DNA of 11,821 nt from an uncultured Planctomycetales bacterium (GTDB lineage: Bacteria; Planctomycetota; Planctomycetia; Pirellulales; S012-138): contig CALJLD010000061.1 of NCBI GenBank assembly GCA_937982665.1, forward strand, positions 1-11,821, in the 5' to 3' direction. Below the pieces are notes generated by a model. That model was not told the DNA's origin and ran no database searches. It worked only from the letters and a program-made list of their open reading frames with translations. The position numbers and the translations under genes were made by a program. The first letter of the stretch is position 1. Each line of letters begins with the position of its first letter. Below are positions 1 through 5,617 of the stretch, piece by piece.

Positions 1-106
1 CAGCCCCCACAAACACAGGGCAATAAGAGATCATAACCCTGCTGCACAGAACCTTGTCTACTCTGGTCCGCGTCGCAGCGAACAACGAAATGTGTTGTGT
101 CGCCCT

Positions 107-151
107 GGCGTCGCCTGTCATGTTTGCACAGGCGACGCCTTTTTGCTTTTT
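107..151 (+). terminator. Strong intrinsic terminator of a gene left of the window
   Basis: A perfect 12-bp inverted repeat (107-118 with 128-139, arm GGCGTCGCCTGT) encloses a 9-nt loop. It is followed directly by TTTTT, then GC, then TTTTT (140-151). This is the classical rho-independent layout on the + strand. No + strand gene in the window ends just before it, so it most likely terminates a gene lying left of position 1. On the minus strand the same stem has no T tract after it, so it is a poor terminator for the cyclophilin gene that ends at 190. Confidence 0.85.
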
Positions 152-189
152 CAAGCAACAAGGCTTTGTGCGCGGATTCTCGCCGGAAT

Positions 190-870
190 CTAATACCGGC
201 GGACGCTGTCAATGCGCACGGTCTTCACAGGTGCGGAGGGGAAAGTCGTTCCGCTCTCGTCGCGGTCTTTCACTTCCCGTTGGGCGAGATTATCGACGAC
301 ACCCATACCTCTGATGACGCGGCCGAAGACGCAATAGCCGTATTCTTCGGCTTCGCCGTCGCGGCTTTGATGATCAAAGCTGGGGTTGTCCACCAGGTTG
401 ATAAAGAACTGACATGTAGCACTGTCAATCGCGTCAGGCAGCCGCGCCATGGCGACCGTGCCGCGCAGATTCTTCAGCCCATTGTCAGCTTCGTTATAGA
501 TGGGCGTGCGCTCTGACTTGCGTTCGAAGCCAGGCGTGTAACCGCCACCCAGGACGATGGCATCACTGATCACCTGATGAAAGATCGTGTCGTCGTAGTG
601 TCCGGAGTCAACGTAGTCCAAGAAGTTCTGGACTGTGATCGGCGCTTTCTCCGCGTCGAGTTCCAGCACAATCTCGCCGACATTCGTGGCGACAACCACG
701 CGAGGGTACAAATGGCTGGGGCGTTCCGGTTCGCTTGCCGCGGCCGAGCTGTTCTCCGTGGAACTGTCGCCTGCCGCCTGTGGCTCGGCTTCTTCACTGC
801 CGCCACAGCCGCTGAACCCAAGAAGGCAAAGAACCAAGACCATGGTCAGTGTTCGCAAAGTCATCTTCAT
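190..870 (-). CDS. Lipoprotein cyclophilin-type peptidyl-prolyl isomerase with altered active site
   Basis: This 226-residue protein has a cyclophilin domain at about residues 56-225, close in pattern to E. coli PpiB (compare QNFLDY, NEADNGLKNLRGT, CQFFINLVDN, YGYCVFGRV). Cyclophilins catalyse cis-trans isomerisation of peptidyl-proline bonds. The N-terminus is a signal peptide ending in FSGC with Cys22, a slightly non-standard lipobox, followed by a Ser/Glu/Ala-rich linker (23-50), so it is probably anchored outside the inner membrane. Start 870 is chosen because GGAGG lies 9 nt upstream. The catalytic motif FHR reads FHQ (Gln99), the usual FMIQGG reads AIVLGG, and the Tyr at the His126 position is also found in PpiB. 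Loss of the catalytic Arg suggests low isomerase activity, or a chaperone or binding role. The family call is very secure; the activity is not. Confidence 0.93.
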   Translation of the reverse strand: MKMTLRTLTMVLVLCLLGFSGCGGSEEAEPQAAGDSSTENSSAAASEPERPSHLYPRVVVATNVGEIVLELDAEKAPITVQNFLDYVDSGHYDDTIFHQVISDAIVLGGGYTPGFERKSERTPIYNEADNGLKNLRGTVAMARLPDAIDSATCQFFINLVDNPSFDHQSRDGEAEEYGYCVFGRVIRGMGVVDNLAQREVKDRDESGTTFPSAPVKTVRIDSVRRY

Positions 871-1175
871 CGGCCATCGCCTCCATCCAATGCTTCCAGT
901 CGCCGGACTGGTGATTTTCTCAAGTGAGTGCGGTTGCGCGTGCGTTTACGCAGCGAGATCGGTCCGCTTTGTATGTCGCGCGGCGTATCATTAACGCAGC
1001 CTGTTTTTCTCGCAATGGCGATTTGCGGCGAAGTTCCACGACAGCAATGACATGAAAATCCGTCTTGCGTTGGGATTGTTGATACCGTATTCACCGCCCC
1101 ACGTTTGATTGCGCTTTGTTCGCCCTACGCCGGGGCGATAGCACTGCTGCCATTCTTCGGATTGAGGAGGCCGCC
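871..1175. other. Divergent intergenic region, no gene seen
   Basis: This 305-bp gap separates the divergent cyclophilin gene and the small secreted-protein gene, so it must hold promoters for both. Neither is clear. A perfect 6-bp stem with a 4-nt loop (896-911, CCAGTC-GCCG-GACTGG) lies in the leader of the cyclophilin gene. A weak plus-strand pair, TTGCGT (1065-1070) and TATTCA (1088-1093) with a 17-bp spacer, could serve the gene at 1176 but matches consensus poorly. Reading frames here have no start signals or recognisable products. Confidence 0.5.
1164..1170 (+). promoter_or_regulatory. Ribosome binding site GAGGAGG
   Basis: GAGGAGG lies 5 nt before the ATG at 1176. It fixes the start of the following gene there rather than at the upstream in-frame codon at 1116. 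With this start the protein begins with a proper signal peptide. Confidence 0.8.
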
Positions 1176-1523
1176 ATGGCCCGTCGTCTGCTTGCGTTTG
1201 CACTGTTGGTCAGTTTTGTCGCGTCCTCGCCTGGCTGGGCTCAGCAACCGCAACGGCGTCAAGGTCCACCGCAAAACGGCCCGCGGCAGATTACGTTTAA
1301 GGACATTCTCGTCCGCGAACTTCGTGTTCGCTTCGCTAAGGAAGAGATCTTTGTGGACCGTGTGGTCCGTGCGACTGAGCGCGACGGCTCGTTCTCGCAA
1401 CCGTTCATCCTGGCGATTGTTCGCAACGCCCAGATGCGGAACATCATCTATCCGTTCCCTTACTTCCAAGCAATGATGGTTCGTGTTGCCGAAGTCAAAG
1501 GCGTGCAACTGCGGCCATTGTAA
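1176..1523 (+). CDS. Small secreted protein of unknown function
   Basis: This encodes 115 residues. Residues 1-22 form a typical Sec signal peptide (MARRLL, hydrophobic core, then SSPGWA before QQ), so the product is probably exported. A short Gln/Pro/Arg-rich stretch (23-37) leads into a basic domain (39-115) with no motif I recognise: DILVRELRVRFAKEE, a FILAIVRNAQMRNIIYPF segment, and the C-terminal peptide MVRVAEVKGVQLRPL. There are no cysteines and no second membrane helix. The strong ribosome binding site and clean signal peptide argue that it is real. Its last 15 codons and the start of its 3' untranslated region are repeated at 1719-1808, so the locus once held a second copy. The function is unknown. 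Confidence 0.8.
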   Translation: MARRLLAFALLVSFVASSPGWAQQPQRRQGPPQNGPRQITFKDILVRELRVRFAKEEIFVDRVVRATERDGSFSQPFILAIVRNAQMRNIIYPFPYFQAMMVRVAEVKGVQLRPL

Positions 1524-1555
1524 ACCAACCGGCGTACCGTGACATCATCGGCAGT

Positions 1556-1584
1556 CGGGTGGCACTGGTAGCTCGCTACGAGTG
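1556..1584 (+). repeat. REP-like palindromic repeat, copy A
   Basis: A leader CGGGTGG is followed by a 22-bp imperfect palindrome: CACTGGTAGC, TC, GCTACGAGTG, with one stem mismatch. It matches the reverse complement of the unit at 1679-1707 at 24 of 29 positions. A base pair in the stem is changed on both sides (G-C here, A-T there), which points to selection on the hairpin or to mobility of the hairpin unit. Confidence 0.65.
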
Positions 1585-1678
1585 AATTCGGCAACCCGCT
1601 TGAAGATGTCGATCCGAGCACGGATAGCTTAAGTGTGATTGGCAGAGCCTGTCGGTCACCTTTGATGTGCTTCATCCG

Positions 1679-1707
1679 CACTGGTAACAAGTTACCAGTG
1701 GCACCCG
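1679..1707 (-). repeat. REP-like palindromic repeat, copy B (inverted)
   Basis: The unit is a perfect 10-bp stem with a 2-nt loop (CACTGGTAAC, AA, GTTACCAGTG) followed by GCACCCG. Its reverse complement aligns with copy A at 24 of 29 positions. No T tract follows the hairpin on either strand, so a terminator role is less likely than a repeat element. Confidence 0.65.
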
Positions 1708-1718
1708 CCGGACGTTGT

Positions 1719-1808
1719 TGATGGTTCGCGTGGCCGAAGTCAAAGGCGTGCAACTGCGGCCTTTGTAATCAAGCGCCGCCACAGCGTGACATCACTGCTA
1801 GCCGGTGG
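1719..1808 (+). pseudogene. 3' remnant of a duplicate of the small secreted-protein gene
   Basis: Positions 1719-1768 match 1474-1523 at 47 of 50 bases and end in the same stop codon. The reading frame from 1721 encodes MVRVAEVKGVQLRPL, identical to the last 15 residues of the upstream gene, and all three base differences fall at synonymous third positions (CGT/CGC, GTT/GTG, CCA/CCT). Weaker similarity continues past the stop, with CGTGACATCA and a following GGTGG shared between 1538-1562 and 1785-1808. Upstream of 1719 the similarity stops at once and the frame meets a TAA at 1685-1687. This is therefore the tail of a former paralogue whose 5' part was lost. Confidence 0.75.
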
Positions 1809-1854
1809 ATGCTTCAGAGTGAAGTTCTGGGGGCACAGGCTCCGATCATGCTTT

Positions 1855-1880
1855 GAGGACGACATCTGATCGTCGTCCTC
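1855..1880 (+). promoter_or_regulatory. Strong hairpin in the leader of the zinc-ribbon gene
   Basis: A perfect 9-bp inverted repeat (GAGGACGAC at 1855-1863, GTCGTCCTC at 1872-1880) encloses an 8-nt loop and ends 30 nt before the ATG at 1911. No T tract follows, so it is not a standard intrinsic terminator. It could be a protein operator, an mRNA structure controlling translation of the next gene, or chance. The inverted repeat is certain; any role is inference. Confidence 0.45.
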
Positions 1881-1910
1881 CCGCATACAAGCATCTCGGA
1901 CCCGCGAACT

Positions 1911-2249
1911 ATGAAGACTCCCGCCTTCCTGCGCTGGTGCCCTCAGTGCCAGCGTGCGACGGACAACGCTCCTTTGCCTCAAATGGGAAGCGATGGCCAC
2001 CGCTTGCGCTGTTTACGTCGCGGCTCTCCGCACGCGTTTGGACGAAGGCTCTACTGTCTGGAGTGCAGTCATATCTGGACAAGTCTGGAGCTGCCTGAAG
2101 ACTATGTGAATGAGCTGCTGCAGAGCGAAAAGCTTGTCGAGGAGATGCGGCGCGAATTGGCGATGGCAAAACTCCTGCTGGCAAAAGACCAGCGCGACAA
2201 GACGGCGGAAGTCACGGAGCCAGCTATTAAGTTGCATCGCGCGGCGTAA
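1911..2249 (+). CDS. Small zinc-ribbon protein with helical C-terminus, function unknown
   Basis: This 112-residue protein has no signal peptide and should be cytoplasmic. Two CxxC pairs (Cys10-Cys13, CPQC, and Cys49-Cys52, CLEC) form a probable four-cysteine zinc ribbon with an intervening Arg/His-rich stretch that carries one extra Cys34. Residues 62-98 (LPEDYVNELLQ onward) are charged and helical, probably a short coiled coil. Zinc ribbons of this size usually bind nucleic acid or act as scaffolds; nothing here tells which. No good Shine-Dalgarno sequence precedes the ATG; a leader hairpin does. It converges on the channel operon that ends at 2396. A weak stem just after the stop (2250-2261, GCCAG-AG-CTGGC) may help termination. 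Confidence 0.75.
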   Translation: MKTPAFLRWCPQCQRATDNAPLPQMGSDGHRLRCLRRGSPHAFGRRLYCLECSHIWTSLELPEDYVNELLQSEKLVEEMRRELAMAKLLLAKDQRDKTAEVTEPAIKLHRAA

Positions 2250-2320
2250 GCCAGAGCTGGCGCTTGCTTTGCCCGTAGTTCGCTCGCAAATGTGAATCCC
2301 GCACACAGCGTGAGACTCTG

Positions 2321-2346
2321 GATTCCCGCCTGCGCGGGAATGACGG
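2321..2346. repeat. Intergenic palindrome of the ATTCCCGC...GCGGGAAT type
   Basis: ATTCCCGC (2322-2329) and GCGGGAAT (2334-2341) form a perfect 8-bp stem with a 4-nt loop, preceded by CTGG and followed by GACGG. On the minus strand this reads GTCATTCCCGCGCAGGCGGG and onward, a form I recognise as a very common intergenic repeat in many proteobacteria, similar to the dRS3 core of Neisseria. Here it sits between convergent genes, where it could also act as a bidirectional transcription barrier, although no T tract follows. Recognition is from memory of the motif, not a search. Confidence 0.6.
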
Positions 2347-2395
2347 AACGTGACGTCATGGGCAACGCGTCGAAGTGTCACATCGGCTTGCCAAG

Positions 2396-3412
2396 CTACT
2401 GAGCCAGGCTGCGGCTACCCGCGCTGGAGACGCCAATCGGATGCTCAAACGGAAGAGGGCGTCCCGCGACAGAGAAGCCCAGTTGATACAGCTCGCGTCG
2501 CAGTTGGCGAAACTCGGCGAAGCTGTCGGGATAGGTCCAAAGCGTGATCACCGTCTCGGAGGGATTGAGCCGCCCGACGATCGAACGAAAGCGCGAGCTG
2601 GCGGAAAGCGCTTCGTTAAGCGGCTCTCCCATCGCGCTGCTTTCCGGCATGAAGGTGGCCGCTTTCAATTGCGCGACAAGCTGATCGAACATCGGATCAG
2701 CAGTTGAACCAGAAGTGACTCGCGCGCCAACGTACTGACAGCGAAAGCCTTCGATGGGACCGACAACGTTGGTCAGCTCGGGCGTTGATCGCATGAACTG
2801 CAACTTTCCTTGGAAGTCTTCTTTGACTTTCTCCAGCAGTTCACTGACGGGAACATATGCCGTTAAGCCGCCTTTGAGCTGGAAATGAACTTCTTTGCCG
2901 GTGACCGAGCGGCTGATGGGCGTTTGAAAGCTGTCAATGCGGACGGACTTGGGTTTGACGTCAGCCTGTTGTTGCACCTCAAACAGCAAAGCTTCGTACT
3001 GGCGGCGTTTGTCATCCAGGTCTTTCGCAAGTTCGGCCGCTTCGCGATCGCGGGCCGTGGCACTCATCCGCTCGCGATCGACATCTTGCTTTGTGTCGGC
3101 AATGGCATTCGCCAACAGATTCAAACGTTGTGACTTTTGATTAGCCTCAATCTCGGAATTGGATAGTGTTGCCGAGACTTGTTGAATCTCTGCCTGCAGA
3201 TCCGCAACGTCAGTTTGGGCCGACGCAAAGTCCAACTTGGGGGCCACCGGCGGAGGTTCAACCGCGACAACTTCTTGTTGGCTGGCGGACTTCACGCGAA
3301 CTCCAACAACCATCACCAGGATGATCAGAATGCCCACGATGTTGGAAACGATATCCAGAAAGGAATCGCTCCCAAAAGAATCGGTTTGATCAGTGTGTTG
3401 TTTGCGAGCCAT
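2396..3412 (-). CDS. ExbD/TolR-like energy-transducer subunit with conserved membrane Asp
   Basis: This 338-residue protein is the last of the three-gene channel operon, 54 bp after the preceding stop. A short cytoplasmic N-terminus leads to one membrane helix (about 21-40) that begins FLDIVSNIVG. Asp20 aligns with Asp25 of E. coli ExbD (FIDVMLVLL), the ion-carrying residue of ExbD, TolR and MotB. After the helix come a V-V-A-V-E-P-P-P stretch (48-55), a coiled coil (about 65-150) and a periplasmic region (155-325). That region contains GGLTAYVPVSELL and a C-terminal module (WTYPDSFAEFRQLRRELYQLGF) resembling the end of the neighbouring subunit. It has no OmpA-like peptidoglycan-binding domain, unlike MotB, and at more than twice ExbD length it is unusual. 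Family membership by topology and the Asp is fairly sure; the load of the complex is unknown. Confidence 0.8.
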   Translation of the reverse strand: MARKQHTDQTDSFGSDSFLDIVSNIVGILIILVMVVGVRVKSASQQEVVAVEPPPVAPKLDFASAQTDVADLQAEIQQVSATLSNSEIEANQKSQRLNLLANAIADTKQDVDRERMSATARDREAAELAKDLDDKRRQYEALLFEVQQQADVKPKSVRIDSFQTPISRSVTGKEVHFQLKGGLTAYVPVSELLEKVKEDFQGKLQFMRSTPELTNVVGPIEGFRCQYVGARVTSGSTADPMFDQLVAQLKAATFMPESSAMGEPLNEALSASSRFRSIVGRLNPSETVITLWTYPDSFAEFRQLRRELYQLGFSVAGRPLPFEHPIGVSSAGSRSLAQ

Positions 3413-3466
3413 GCCTGGCGTGTTGGTTGTTGATACGCGGAGTTGTGCGTTATTTGCTGACTCGTG

Positions 3467-5617
3467 TTAGTAGCGACGTGCGCCGCCGTTAAAGTTCTCA
3501 GCGGGTCGAATGATTCTCGGTCCCACCGGTTGCGGTTGGGTACCGTTGGGTTGCACGCCGCTATTGGGTTGCATTGTGCTATTGGGCTGCATTGCGCCAT
3601 TGGGTTGAGCGGAAAGCACGCGTTTGGATTCCAGGATGAAACCACTGTTCTCCATCAACTGTTTGAGCTCAAAGTAGCGATCCGCGCCATCAGGCGTCAC
3701 TTCCATCTTGAGAATCGGCTTCCAATACATGCCACGGCCGGCCGTTCCCCAGCGGTCCATCTCCCGCCAGACCGCGGAGCGGAAGTCGTCCAGCGAGTCA
3801 GCCGTGCGGGTTTGCAACGGCACAACTTCTGGTTGCCATTGATCGTTCTTCGGATAGATCGTCAAGGTGTTGGCGTTGAGCGTGACGCGCATCATTCGCG
3901 AAACGGCCACATCCCCCAAGCCAACGTTCGGCAAAGCCCAATTGTCTTGACGGTGTTGGCCACTGCCTCCTCCTCCGCCAGCGCCACTTCCTTGCGAGCC
4001 GGAGTTTGAGAAGGAGAAGTTGCCGTTGGGAATGTTAGGAACATTGGGTGCATTGGCTCCGCTTGCTCCCGCCGAGCCCGATTGCAGGCCGGTCCCGTTT
4101 TCTGAGAATGAAGTCCCTGGTTGGCCGAAAGCACCCGGCATTTGCGGTGTCCCTGCGGACGACACCGAGTTTTGCAAGGAACCGGATTGCATTGCGTTGC
4201 CGCTGGCCGCGCCGTTTTGCCGCCAGGCGGAGTCATTGGCCGGGTTCGCCATGCCAACGTAATTGGTGGGGCCATCACCGCCTTGACCGGCGACTTGTCC
4301 GCCCGTCACACGATTGGGTTGATGTCCACCTGTTGATTCGCTGCCACCGAGTCCTGTTCCACTGCCTTGATTGTCCGCACCGGCGAACATCGGCGACAGC
4401 GGATCGCGTTCGCCGGTTCCAGTGCCGCTACCGAATGCGGAATTGCCTGACTGCGACCCGGCGGCGCCAATGAGATCGGCTCCATAGCGGCTGTCGCCAT
4501 TGGCCAAGCCTGTTGTGTCTGAGCCTCCCCGCGAACTGCTGCCGGCATCATAGGGTGTCGCGCCCGGGAACGAACCGCCATTATTCGTTGCGGAAGAATC
4601 TCCGCCAAATCCTCCACCGGAATTGCCTTCGTTTCCTCGGCCTGGCGAGATCTGTTCGAGAGAGCCTTGCGTGGCCACACGGAAACTTGGCCGCGTTGTT
4701 TGAGCCAGCAAACCCGAGCCTCCGCGGCGGAGATTGACCAGCACATTTCGCGCATTGTCGATCGCCCTGGCTTGACGCCGTGCCAGCTCCGGATCGGGTT
4801 CGGAAAACTCCAAGTTCCAATCCGCATCGACAAATTCATAGCCAAAGTCGCCACTCCAGAACTCCAGCGCAGTCTTAGCCGCGTGAAACGCCAACGCCCC
4901 ATTTGGGCGAACCAGCAGAAGCGGATATGACTCGCCACGAGCGGAGCGCCCCATTGTTCGCCAGTAATCGCTCGTTTCGCGGATCGCTGAGACAAGCGGA
5001 TTGTTGGCCGCCAAGATCGCAAAGTCATCTGCCCGCAAGACCACACCTTCCGGCTGCAGGATGACGCCTTCTTCGGAGCATTCGATATACAGCGGTCGGC
5101 GATAGGTTCCGCTATCGCCCAGGTACGGCACAATCGCGTACGAGACGGGATTCTCGGCAATCCGCTGCTTTATTTTGCGCAGCTCTGTTTCTTTTTCGAA
5201 GAGCTTGTTCTCGTACCAGGTGAGGTTGGCTTTGAGCTGCTCTTCCGTGACATCGCTGTCTGTGCTGTTGCGGATTTGTCCGCGGAGTGCTTCGAGCGAT
5301 TCCAATTCTTCTTCGAGCTTGGTGCCCTCAATGGCCAGATCTTGCAGGACTTTCGCGCGCGCTTCCAATTGAGCGATGAGCGCATCCCGCTCCCGTTCCA
5401 ATTGATCCGCATCGGCCAACAGTGCTTCGTAGCGAGCGATTTCGTCTGCGTCGATTTCCGGTGGCGGCGGAACTTCCACCACTTGAGCCTTATCCTTGGC
5501 CTGCAACGAGAGCATAACCAAGAGCACGATCAGCGCGCCCATGGTGCAAAGCAGCACGGCCAGGAAGGGAAACAAGGAGACCGCGGCCGCGTCAGTTTTC
5601 GGCCGGCGTCTTGTCAT
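3467..5617 (-). CDS. Large ExbD-like subunit lacking the membrane Asp, with a long Gly/Ser/Asn linker
   Basis: This 716-residue protein overlaps the channel gene by ATGA (5614-5617), so the two are translationally coupled; GGGAAGG precedes the start. A basic N-terminus leads to one membrane helix (14-38, LFPFLAVLLCTMGALI). The position of the ExbD Asp is Ala20. A proline stretch (V-V-E-V-P-P-P-P, 47-53), coiled coil (about 57-155), alpha/beta region (158-300), low-complexity Gly/Ser/Asn/Thr linker (about 325-560), second alpha/beta domain (565-668) and QPN hexapeptide repeats (671-694) follow. The patterns at 231-271 (RPNGALAFHAAKTALEFW) and 641-668 (TPDGADRYFELKQLMENSGF) look like copies of one module. 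It is probably the structural partner of the Asp-bearing subunit, reaching across the periplasm. It could instead be a structural protein unrelated to ion flow. Confidence 0.8.
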   Translation of the reverse strand: MTRRRPKTDAAAVSLFPFLAVLLCTMGALIVLLVMLSLQAKDKAQVVEVPPPPEIDADEIARYEALLADADQLERERDALIAQLEARAKVLQDLAIEGTKLEEELESLEALRGQIRNSTDSDVTEEQLKANLTWYENKLFEKETELRKIKQRIAENPVSYAIVPYLGDSGTYRRPLYIECSEEGVILQPEGVVLRADDFAILAANNPLVSAIRETSDYWRTMGRSARGESYPLLLVRPNGALAFHAAKTALEFWSGDFGYEFVDADWNLEFSEPDPELARRQARAIDNARNVLVNLRRGGSGLLAQTTRPSFRVATQGSLEQISPGRGNEGNSGGGFGGDSSATNNGGSFPGATPYDAGSSSRGGSDTTGLANGDSRYGADLIGAAGSQSGNSAFGSGTGTGERDPLSPMFAGADNQGSGTGLGGSESTGGHQPNRVTGGQVAGQGGDGPTNYVGMANPANDSAWRQNGAASGNAMQSGSLQNSVSSAGTPQMPGAFGQPGTSFSENGTGLQSGSAGASGANAPNVPNIPNGNFSFSNSGSQGSGAGGGGGSGQHRQDNWALPNVGLGDVAVSRMMRVTLNANTLTIYPKNDQWQPEVVPLQTRTADSLDDFRSAVWREMDRWGTAGRGMYWKPILKMEVTPDGADRYFELKQLMENSGFILESKRVLSAQPNGAMQPNSTMQPNSGVQPNGTQPQPVGPRIIRPAENFNGGARRY
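3536..3607 (-). repeat. 18-bp tandem repeats encoding QPNxxx hexapeptides
   Basis: Four adjacent 18-bp units encode QPNGAM, QPNSTM, QPNSGV and QPNGTQ at residues 671-694 of the 716-residue ExbD-like protein. The units differ from one another at several bases. They form a flexible tail after the last folded domain and are likely to vary in number between strains. Confidence 0.85.

Larger units (their letters stand above)
1556..1707. mobile_element. Candidate REPIN-like element (two inverted REP units)
   Basis: Two 29-bp palindromic units in inverted orientation (1556-1584 and 1679-1707) enclose about 94 bp of unique sequence, 152 bp in all. This is the layout of REPINs, short non-autonomous elements moved by REP-associated tyrosine transposases (RAYTs) encoded elsewhere. 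No transposase is present here and target-site duplications are not evident. It lies exactly between the small secreted-protein gene and the remnant of its duplicate, and may mark a rearrangement junction. The structure is seen directly; the mobility is inferred. Confidence 0.5.

Noticed and set aside
181..201. A 6-bp stem (CCGGCG type) overlapping the stop codon of the cyclophilin gene
   Set aside because: No T tract follows on the minus strand, so it cannot be called a terminator with confidence.
2351..2358. The perfect palindrome TGACGTCA
   Set aside because: An 8-bp palindrome is expected by chance in a window of this size, and it lies between convergent gene ends where a promoter operator is not expected.
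3536..3607. A short repeat array that might suggest CRISPR
   Set aside because: The 18-bp units are adjacent with no spacers and encode in-frame QPN hexapeptides inside a gene.
4306..5160. A 284-codon frame on the minus strand within the large ExbD-like gene
   Set aside because: It is rich in Arg, Ser and Trp as expected of a shifted frame and shows no domain; the other frame has a membrane helix, coiled coil and operon-type overlap.
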